Assembly (NCBI GenBank): GCA_030685235.1
Contig: MU839240.1
Span: 1 to 64,000 of the forward strand
DNA length: 64,000 nucleotides
Reading direction: 5' to 3'
Source: Copromyces sp. CBS 386.78
Lineage: Eukaryota > Ascomycota > Sordariomycetes > Sordariales > Sordariaceae
Every line of letters starts with the position of its first letter. Position 1 is the first letter of the stretch. The notes beneath the pieces were generated by a model, which saw nothing but the letters and a program-made list of their open reading frames with translations, did no database searches and was not told the DNA's origin. The position numbers and the translations under genes were made by a program. Positions 34,626-43,551 of the stretch are shown in pieces.

Positions 34626-37135
34626 ATGGAGCAATCCCCCCTTACGCAACAGCCTCGGCCGGAGGCGTTCCAGGCCAAGATTGTCCAGCTTTATCAGGAG
34701 TTGTTTAAGGTGTGTTTACCTATCGCTTTTCAATGGGGGATGTAGTGTAATGGAATGGTGGAAAAGGAGCTAACGTCAATTGCGCTATAGGTTAGTTAGT
34801 CAGTTAACATCACCGTCGTCAACCCCCGCCTTTCCGTACTCCATCACGATCACATGCGCCGGGCGTGCGCGTGCCTCGATAGTTGCGTATACGATCACCG
34901 CCTCGCTGTTTCCATGAATGCCGTCAAGCCCAACACGACTGAGCCGACGAGACCAATTCGCGAGAGAGCTTCGCGCAATCTCATTAGACAAGACAAGACA
35001 AGCAACACCACTCACCACGCATGTACTAACCCGCGAGAACCTCACCAACAGGACCACGACCAAGACGAAGAATACCTCGATCACCACACTCAGTCAGAAG
35101 GTTTCTGGACCGAATTCTTCATCCTCAAACCCTCCCGCTCCGCCCTCCGGCAAATCCTCGATCCCATCTCCGCTCCCGACCTGTTACATTTGTACTCTTC
35201 GCAAACCCGACAGCTTTTTTCGAGGGCCGTGAGCGCGCTCAAACCCGCTGCCACTAGGCCCTCCTCCTCTGCATCCAGTCCCAGTCTTAGTCACAGTCAG
35301 AGCCAAAACAAACAAGCGAATGCGCTCGACACGTTATCGGTGTTTTTGGTCAGTGTGCTAGGGAAGAAATACACGAATCCGAGCTCGGATATCATTGAGG
35401 TTCTGGCGGGGCTGGATAGTGTTGATTCAGTGTTTGGGGAGTTTGTGGGGGCGCTGGATGGGATTGTGCGCGGTGGCGGTAACCATGGTGGCCCGACAAC
35501 AACAAGTATAGAGGTGCGAAGAAAGGCGGTGGAGGTGGCGATGGCGGTTACGGCGGGGGCGTGGGGGACGGGGTTGGGGAGTTATTTCATTCAGAGGGAT
35601 ATGTTTCCTGCTTTGATGAAGGTGAGTTTTCTAGAGGGGTCTAGGTTGGTGGTTTGGGTGGAAGGAAGGGAAATGGGAGGGAAGAGGGAAATAAGGAAAT
35701 AAAAGAGAGAGAGCGAAAGGCTGACGATCAAAAACAACAGCTTATACAAGACACCGAGACGATGCAAGACATTGTCCTACCATTTACGCTGGTGGGACTT
35801 CTTGCTAATTACAACAAGTTCGAGTTCCAGAACCCGTACCAGATGCGGCTGAACGACTTTGTCAACGAGCAGACGATACAGAAGATTATCAGAGCCGTGG
35901 GACAGGCGTGTCTGTCGCTACGAGGGCAGTATGTTGCGGTACAAGAGGATCTGCCTGAGGGATGGTCGATAGCGGGCACGCTGAGTATGATTGGGTTGGT
36001 GAGGTTGAATAAACACAAGAAGCCGGTGTATGATGCGGAGACGCAAAAGAGGATGTTTGCGGCGCTGTAAGTCACTCACTATATACCTAGGAGTTGAGAA
36101 GTCACGAGACAAGGACTAACGGACATTAGACCCGGGAAAGAAGCAGCCGTCCTCCTAGCAACGTACGACTTTACTCACGCCAACAAGCTCTTCTGCCACA
36201 ACCTCGTCACCCTCCCACCACTGTCCAAAGGCGACGAACCGCCCTTCTCCAGCTTCCTCTCCCTAACCTCCTATATGCTCCAACACGCCCACCTGTCACA
36301 ACGCACCACCCTCTACAGCCACCTCAACCTGATGATCATCCGCCTCCTAATCGAAGACCCGATCCTCTGTAAACGCCTCTGCAGCTCCGAACCCGAGCAC
36401 AAACACCCCGTCCGTCTCTGCCGGCAACGCTCCCCCTATCTCCCGCACGTAGCAGGAGACCGCGTCCTCGCCACCGCCGTCCTCGACACCATGATTGACG
36501 CCGTCAACCACAACCTCCGCCGCCGCCTCGACGTCGGCCTCTACACTTTATGTGTAGGCATCCTCCTCCGCCTAATAAGCTACATGTCCCGCTCGCGCAC
36601 GCGGCTCGAGTACCACTGGCACGAACTCTTCCGGTCTCTGTTGTCTTTGATCCGCTTCCTAACCACGTACGCGTCCGACCTCCAAACATTACTCGGAGCA
36701 CAACAAGGTCAGCTTGACACCCTGCTCGATCTGGTAGTCAACACCCTCGCCCTCGGCCTCTCGTCAGGGGAATCTTTCCTGCCGACATCAGCAGCCTACG
36801 ACGATTTGTTCTACAAGATTGTTGAAATGGGGGATGTCCTGGTCAAATTCCGCGATGTTTATGGGTTGAAGAAGAGACAGAGTAATAGTATTGATACGCT
36901 GGTGAATGTCTCGACGCATTACAAGGATATGCTCGCTTCGGGAGCGACCAAGGAGAAGTTGACGAGCGTGCAGGTTGCTGAGGTTATAAAGCAGGGGTAT
37001 GAGACGTTGAGCATTCAGGCGAAGGAGGGGTTGGATAGTTGGGAGAGGTTTAGGGAGGCGGATGAGCGGGGACTGTTGAAGAAGATGGCGAGGGAGGCGG
37101 TGGGGGATGTTAGGGGGTTGGTGGGTGGTGAATAG
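34626..37135 (+). CDS. ARMH3-like armadillo-fold protein (DUF1741)
   Basis: Four exons, 34626-34709, 35052-35621, 35741-36066 and 36130-37135, give 661 aa. Exon 1 reads MEQSPLTQQPRPEAFQAKIVQLYQELFK. A 342-nt intron ending TACTAAC...CCAACAG (35024-35051) joins in phase 0 to DHDQDEEYLDHHTQSEGFWTEFFILKPSRSALRQIL. The WxEFFxLK block is a hallmark of the DUF1741/C10orf76 (ARMH3) family. Later conserved parts are QDIVLPFTLVGLLANYNKFEFQNPYQ and a helical C-terminal half (TLYTLCVGILLRLISYMSRSRTRLEYHWHELFRSLLSLIRFL). The animal member is a Golgi partner of phosphatidylinositol 4-kinase beta; fission yeast has a UPF0588 homologue. Whether the fungal protein shares that role is inferred. The unusually long first intron has no other visible function. 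Confidence 0.87.
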
Positions 37136-38553
37136 TCTGGGGTTGGTGTCTCTCTACGAGAGGGTGGTGTAATTGTCATGAGACAGAGATGGAAAAGGCG
37201 TTTTTTGTTGATTTGTCGGTGTCTGTGGGCGATAGATGGGATAGATTGTTTGATGATCTACTTTTGCGGGTTGAAGCTTGAATGTTGAATCAGCCGAGGT
37301 TCACCTTGGGCTCGATTTCGAACTGGGAGTTATTAAACAGACTGAAACTCCGCCTCCTCCATCGCAGACAGTGGAGCTCTTCCAGACGTGAAACCCTTCA
37401 TTATCATGACCGATGTGTCGGATACCGTTTGCAAGACCTTTGTTTGGATACTGTACCCTAGTCTACAGGTAATCTTGTTGTCAACTCTACATGCGATGAG
37501 ATGGCGCATATACTGGCACTTCTTTGCAGGCTGAACTGAAGTTTATGGAGCGAATCATGGAATGTATCGTATCAAAGGAGGATGGACGCCTGCCATCTTC
37601 GTCTTGGCTGAACTGAGCGGATGAGAGAGGCACTCCTGTGCCTACGATTGTGATGAAGACCTTGAAGCAGTTCAGCGCCAGCTCTGCAGCTCTCAGCCTG
37701 TGGAGAGAGGCCTGAAGGGGAACACAGCTGAGCTGAGCCCAGAGGGATGATGTCATTGCCCCTGAGCATGATGGACCCAGCCGTCCCCTAAAAGTAAACA
37801 AAGGGTCCATCCGTCTTCAGGGGGAAGGAAGCCAGAAGCCAGGGCTGAAAGTGATAAGGCGACCAACCAGATGAGGCGCATTTGTCCTCCCCCTTTTCAT
37901 CCTTTCTGCTCCCTGTCCATCAAGGTACACGGCCCTGCCTTACTTTGCCTTTCATGCGCGTGCAGGTCAGCTCCCGCTTGCTGTCAGGGCTGGGCTGGGA
38001 ATGTCAGGGTCCAACATACAGGAGCGAGTGGGTGGCCACTGGCCAGAGAAGATGCGAGTTTCCAAAAGTCGAGACGGACAGACGGCAAATCCGATGGTTG
38101 TGAGTGGATGGATCCAGGGATTAAGTGGATCCCCTCGTGGCTTACGGAAGGTGTGGACCGTTCGACAGAATTTCAGAAGGATTCCTAATGTACAAATGCT
38201 GATTGGCTGGGTCGGTTACCGGGCGGCTCCGAGGGTGCCAAGTTGGATTGCCATCACAATGTCATACGTACCCGTCCAGTTTGCTTGCTCGGCTGACTTC
38301 AGTTGACCCCAACTGTTCTTCGCAATCGAATCATCAATCAGCAAAGAAGGAATTGCCCCGTCTTTTTCCAATTTGACACCCAACAACCGAATCCTGGTCT
38401 TGTCACAGCCCTATGATTCTGACCTCTGCTGCAATTCCCCTTTCTTCTTCTGTACATCTTCATACATCCACCACCGCCATACTATCGCCGGCCTTCCTGT
38501 CTGCGATACATCATCCCACAACGAGAAGAACAACAACAACACCAACACTGAAG
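37136..38553. other. Intergenic, no supported gene
   Basis: A 1.4-kb spacer between same-strand genes. Only chance frames are present. The last 150 bp are pyrimidine/CAA-rich and form the probable ISA1 leader; the frame is open upstream to 38413, but the start at 38554 is preferred. Confidence 0.4.
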
Positions 38554-39379
38554 ATGAACGCGCAAAGGATCCTTTCGAGGAGGACGCTCAACGCCGTCGC
38601 TCACGCTCAGCGCCACCAATTCAGCACGACGCCTTCGCCCGCCGTCACCGCTTTCCAGTCCTACACTCTCCCCTCGCACCCGCCATCGCCGCCGCGCTCG
38701 GGAAATGATTCCATGGCTTTCCCCGTCCAGCCGCCCATGCCGCGGGTACACGAGACCAGACCTCACAAGATTGCGTCGCCACCGCAACAACAAGTAAACA
38801 ACAACAACAACTTTGCGCAACAAACATCTTCACCATCTACATCATCAACCTCATCTCCCTCCCAACCCACCCCCGCCGTCCCCAACAAGCAACAAGAACA
38901 AACAAAGACCGCCTCCGCCGCCGCTCAACCATCCACCGCGCCCACACAACCAACGCCCTCCAAGCCCGCGCCCCGCGCCTCGCGCCTGCGCGCCCCTCGC
39001 AAGGCCGCCATGAAGCTCACGCCCGCAGCCGTCGAGCAGCTGCGCGCGATGCTAGACCAGCCAGACCCGAAGCTAATCAAGGTCGGCGTGCGCAACAGGG
39101 GGTGCAGCGGGCTAGCGTACCACCTGGAGTACGTGGACAAGGCGGGCGCCTTTGACGAGACGGTGGAGCAGGACGGCGTCAAGGTGCTGATTGACAGCAA
39201 GGCGCTGTTTAGCATTATTGGCAGCGAAATGGATTGGGTGGAGGATAAGCTGAGTCAGAGGTTTGTTTTTAGGAATCCTAATATTAGTGAGTATCCCTCC
39301 CCTACACAAGATGAGAGATAGGTTGCTAACCACCGTTACAGAGGAGCAATGTGGATGTGGAGAGTCGTTCATGGTATAG
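38554..39379 (+). CDS. ISA1: Iron-sulfur assembly protein Isa1 (HesB/IscA family), mitochondrial
   Basis: Exons 38554-39286 and 39342-39379 give 256 aa. The start is ATG 38554 (AAGATGAAC context), which yields a mitochondrial presequence (MNAQRILSRRTLNAVAHAQRHQFST). A long low-complexity linker of Pro/Gln/Asn/Ser follows (about residues 45-145). The A-type carrier domain is then complete: KAAMKLTPAAVEQLRAML, IKVGVRNRGCSGLAYHLEYV (first Cys), VLIDSKALFSIIGSEMDWVEDKL, FRNPNIKEQCGCGESFMV. The last two ligand cysteines (CGCGESF) lie in the 38-nt final exon, joined over a 55-nt intron (GTGAGT...GCTAAC...ACAG). Isa1 works with Isa2 in maturing mitochondrial [4Fe-4S] proteins. Family domains are usually about 110 aa; the extra length here is the linker. 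Confidence 0.92.
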
Positions 39380-40251
39380 AGGGGATGCCCAGATGACTTG
39401 AATCTCGGTTAAGCTAGGGGCGAGCTGTGGATGCCGAAGCGCTTTGCAGCCGGTCGGTCGCGACACGACATGACATGACATGAGGGCAACATGGTTCACA
39501 GCGGTGGCCCTCTGGCGGATCTAGAACGACGGATCAAAGAGTCGTGGGCTTTAAGAGTCTCTGCGTCATTTGTCAGCGCTCGCGCGCATGGGTTTTTCTT
39601 TTCGGCGAAAGCATGGGTATTGGCGTTTGGGTAGAGAGCATTATTCCCGTTTGTGATTCGTTTTTTTCCATCCTGGTCATTCAGATATGGACGGGTCTAT
39701 AAAGGGCGTTTTATACTTGTTGGTAGTTGCTGTATAATTTTTCTCTTCTTTGCTTGTAGCACCACACCATTTAGACAACGGGAGGGAAATGGAGAGGTTC
39801 ATCAACCTGTCCAAGAACGTTGCGCGTATGAAATGTTTCATCCCATGTTTGTTTCCATCTGCTTGTCATTGCTACATGCTTTGCCTCTGCCTACTGCTGC
39901 TCTCCTTGACGCATCCCGTGGTTTTTTATGGCTGATTAATCATGACTTCCTACGGCTTCTGTTAGTGCGGCTCAAATGCGGGCACGGTCCAGCGGGAGTT
40001 ACCCCACATGGTCCTATCCGCATGGAGCAGTTCCCTGGGCGACAGCGGCAGGGACATCGATCACTGTTAACGCGTTCGAAAATCAATTTACGCCTTGCAA
40101 ACGCGTCTCCCGTCATCTCGAATTTCCCCTCCCGCAACACATTTTGGCTTCGCCAGAACTGATCTGTTGGAAATCCACCATTCTGCGAAATCGGTAGATC
40201 ACATATTGCTTCAGCTTTGCTTTCATCCTACTCATTGCCCCATGCGACACC
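39380..40251. other. Intergenic; MGS1 promoter
   Basis: The spacer between ISA1 and MGS1. It holds the paired ACGCGT sites at 40070-40106 (listed separately) and no gene I can support. Confidence 0.45.
40070..40106 (+). promoter_or_regulatory. Paired MluI cell-cycle boxes upstream of MGS1
   Basis: Exact ACGCGT hexamers stand at 40070-40075 and 40101-40106, about 145-180 bp before the MGS1 ATG. The arrangement and distance resemble the pair before RFC3. These are the core sites of MBF/DSC1 in yeasts; function here is inferred. Confidence 0.5.
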
Positions 40252-42126
40252 ATGGCAGTCACATGTCCGATCTGTAACCAGGCCGTCAAGGGCCTCGACA
40301 AGATCAACAGCCACATCGACTCCGGATGCCAGTCATTCCTCGAGACAGGTGCCGCCGACAGCTTCAGTGCCGCCATCCAAGCTCACCCCCAAAGTAGTGG
40401 AGGACAAAGTACCCAGAACAACAACGAAAATCTTCCACCAAGTTCAACCCAGAAGAAACGAACAGCCGCCGACTTCTTCCAGACTCCTGCCAAACGACTG
40501 GCGGGCTCAAAGATTCCCATTGCTTCGGCTTCAACACCAATACCGGTTCAAGGAAGTGCTGCTTCGACAACTGCTGCAGCGCAAACACCGAGGACGGGAA
40601 CCAAGAGGAGGTTTGATGATGGGCCGGGATTGGATTCACCTTCGGTAGATGCCGCGGCGAGGAATAAGAATGGAGTGAATGGGGACCATGGAGAGACACC
40701 ACAACAAAAGGGAAATGCTGGAGGAGTAGGAGGAGGAGGAGGAGAAGCACCACCAAGCCCACCGATTCAACCGCTAGTAAAACGCACAAAACCAAACAAC
40801 CGATCCGCTCCCCTGGCCGAACGCATGCGCCCCGGTTCGCTCGACGACGTCTTCGGACAAGACCTAGTCGGGCCCAGCGGCGTGTTACGCGCTTTGATCG
40901 AAACCGACCGCGTCCCCTCCATGATCCTCTGGGGCGGTTCAGGAACCGGCAAGACAACCATAGCGCGCTGCATCGCCCAACGGACGGGCAGCCGGTTCAT
41001 CGAGTTGAACGCGACCAGCTCGGGCGTGGCAGAGTGCAAAAAGTATTTCAACGAAGCATTCAACGAGCTCCAGCTCACGGGCCGTAGAACCATCATCTTC
41101 TGCGACGAGATCCACCGGTTTACCAAAGCCCAACAGGACATTTTCTTGAAGCCTGTCGAAGCAGGGACCATCACGCTCATCGGCGCCACGACGGAAAACC
41201 CGAGCTTCAAAGTCGTGCCCGCTTTGCTCTCCCGATGTCGAACCTTCACCCTCCAACCTTTGTCCAGAGACGACCTCCAGCGCATCTTACTCCGCGCCCT
41301 AAAACAGGAAATAACAGACCAACACCTGCCCCTCTCACCACTAATAGACGACGAGTTACTTTCCTACCTCTGCGCCTTTGCCGACGGCGACGCCCGCACC
41401 GCTTTAAACCTCCTCGAACTCACTTTGTCCCTCACCACCAGTCCCCCTTCCAATCCCGACCAAGAGCCCCTAACAAAAGAATCCATCAAACTCTCCCTCA
41501 CAAAAACCCTCGTCTACGACCGCGCCTCGGACCAACACTACGACACCATCTCCGCCTTCCACAAATCCATCCGCGGCTCCGACCCCGACGCCAGTCTTTA
41601 CTACCTAGCGCGCATGCTCCAATCCGGCGAAGACCCGCTTTTCATCGCGCGCCGTCTCGTCGTCGTCGCATCAGAGGACATCGGCTTAGCCGACAACACC
41701 CTCTTGCCACTAGCAACAGCAACATACACAGCAACCCAACAGATAGGCATGCCCGAGGCTCGCATCCCCCTAGCGCACTGCACCGTCGCTTTATGTCTCG
41801 CCCCCAAATCGACCAGGGCTTACAGAGGACTTAATAACGCCTTTTCGGCGCTGAGGGAACCGGGCGTGGCAAGTTTGCCGGTCCCGCTGCATTTGAGGAA
41901 TGCGCCCACCAGACTGATGCGGGAGATGGGGTACGGGGCCGAGTATAAGTATCCGCCTAATTATCGGGATGGGAAGGTCAGGCAGGAGTATTTACCGAGT
42001 GAGCTGGTGGGGAGGAGGTTTTTGGAGGAGAGGGATTTGGGGACCGAGGTGGATCCTGATGTTGAGATGGGGGAGGGGGATGTTAATGGGACGGAGGGGG
42101 TGGATGTGGGAGATGAGATCGCGTAG
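40252..42126 (+). CDS. MGS1: MGS1/WRNIP1 AAA+ ATPase
   Basis: A single exon of 624 aa. The N-terminus has a ubiquitin-binding UBZ4-type zinc finger, CPICNQAVKGLDKINSHIDSGC (about residues 5-26), then a disordered Pro/Ser/Gly linker. The AAA+ core opens with LAERMRPGSLDDVFGQDLVG. It has Walker A GGSGTGKT (about 228-235), Walker B IIFCDEIHRF, sensor 1 IGATTENPSF and arginine finger LLSRCRTF. The C-terminal helical region carries SEDIGLADN, typical of the MgsA/WRNIP1/RarA clade. The protein binds PCNA and ubiquitinated partners at stalled forks and helps genome maintenance in the nucleus. The tail is acidic and Gly/Val-rich. It is convergent with the NLR gene at 42722. Confidence 0.93.
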   Translation: MAVTCPICNQAVKGLDKINSHIDSGCQSFLETGAADSFSAAIQAHPQSSGGQSTQNNNENLPPSSTQKKRTAADFFQTPAKRLAGSKIPIASASTPIPVQGSAASTTAAAQTPRTGTKRRFDDGPGLDSPSVDAAARNKNGVNGDHGETPQQKGNAGGVGGGGGEAPPSPPIQPLVKRTKPNNRSAPLAERMRPGSLDDVFGQDLVGPSGVLRALIETDRVPSMILWGGSGTGKTTIARCIAQRTGSRFIELNATSSGVAECKKYFNEAFNELQLTGRRTIIFCDEIHRFTKAQQDIFLKPVEAGTITLIGATTENPSFKVVPALLSRCRTFTLQPLSRDDLQRILLRALKQEITDQHLPLSPLIDDELLSYLCAFADGDARTALNLLELTLSLTTSPPSNPDQEPLTKESIKLSLTKTLVYDRASDQHYDTISAFHKSIRGSDPDASLYYLARMLQSGEDPLFIARRLVVVASEDIGLADNTLLPLATATYTATQQIGMPEARIPLAHCTVALCLAPKSTRAYRGLNNAFSALREPGVASLPVPLHLRNAPTRLMREMGYGAEYKYPPNYRDGKVRQEYLPSELVGRRFLEERDLGTEVDPDVEMGEGDVNGTEGVDVGDEIA

Positions 42127-42243
42127 GGCTGTTTTGTTGTGTATGGATGTTTGGTCTGGGTTTGGGTTGTTAGGGAAGGGCTATTCTAAATGATTGATGT
42201 GCAATTTGGAGCGTTCAAAACGGTTATGGATAGGTCTGCTTTG

Positions 42244-42715
42244 TTGCCCGGCAGCTGGCGTTTGTGTGGATTGTATAGATTGGCATGGCATTGTTTTGAC
42301 GTTAAAAGACATGGAGCGGATGACTGGACATTCTATTCGAACGTGGCTTTCATTGCAGATTGTTGGCCAAGGTTTGAAAACTTCCAATTATATATACTTT
42401 TGGCTGGTCAACTCATATACAAAGAACATGTTCCAATCTCAATCATTCAATCCTGAAGCTGTCTCCATAGTTATGGGTTGGGGTTTGTGTGTATTGCACA
42501 GGCATTTGGCATTGTTTGACTACAAAAGATATAAAACGGAGCACTACACACTTTATTAGAACAAAGTTTTGACGAGTTGGTTGTCCTCTGGTAGTCCCAG
42601 ATTTGGAAAGTTCCATAATGCAAAGAAAAAAAAAACACAAAAAAAAAAAAAACACTTTGGTGATTGTCAACTCCGTAATAGACAAAGGAAACGGTCCAAT
42701 CTCATCCATCCATCC
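42244..42715. repeat. Diverged tandem duplication in the MGS1-NLR convergent spacer
   Basis: Two old direct copies, about 42244-42455 and 42478-42715. Shared landmarks: GTTTGTGTG-ATTG (42260, 42482), TGGCATTGTTTGAC-like (42286, 42508), TTTG-AAA-CTTCCA (42373, 42602), TGG-TG-TCAACTC (42402, 42660) and TTCCAATCTCA-like (42431, 42694). The second copy carries an extra A-rich insertion (42626-42655). The copies fill almost the whole spacer between the two stop codons; no gene lies in it. Confidence 0.55.
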
Positions 42716-42721
42716 CCAAAC

Positions 42722-43504
42722 CTATCCATCTATCCCTATCATACCATTTTGATTCGGAAACCCGAGCTTCATGTACATGCTGATGGCTACTATGACCAAG
42801 AGCAAAACCCACCACAAGATTTCTGGTGCGGCTTTGAAGTTGACTTTGCGACCTACGTCAGGCTTGGCGTTGTTTCCAGTGGTGTCAGCCTTGCTGCTGT
42901 CTCCGTCCACCGTCTTATCAGCTTGGGTATCAAGGTTGCTGCTGTCGAGCTCAGTCTCTGTTTCCTTGTTGACGTGTTCTGAAGTTGCCGATGATGATGC
43001 AAGCGCTTCAGCCGCCATGAGCCTGGACAATCAATCGCAAGGAGCGAAGTGTTAGTGCTTTTTTTTGTAGGGGCAGTTGCCAGTTCGGGGGTTATGTCGT
43101 ACCTTCTTCGTTCCGCAATGGCTGCCATGATTTCCTTCTCGTATAGTCGAATTTTTGTTTCGATGCGATCTAAGTCTACAGCGCCGTGCGAATTAGTAAA
43201 ATAGAATGTATTCCAATTTGCCAAGTACTACTCATAGCCGGCTTACTTGGTAGACTTCGTTTTTGCCGATAATCATTTATAGTCGTAATTTCAGCGAAAA
43301 TACGGGGAAAGTCATCGCCAAAGAATTCCTCGATAGTTGAGATCCCGGGGAGGACATTGTCCAGCTCTGCACCGTACTCAATCAACGGTCCCGCGACATC
43401 CATAACATTAAGTGTTCTCGAGAAAAGAATTTGTCTTCTCGCCATTCTCCGCGGTGTCATTGGCATTTCAACTGTTCCATTAGGGATATCGTCCGTTGTT
43501 ATAG

Positions 43505-43551
<47 letters not shown>

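Noticed and set aside
40364..41285. Long minus-strand frames opposite MGS1
   Set aside because: They are shadows of the MGS1 coding frame and have no family likeness.
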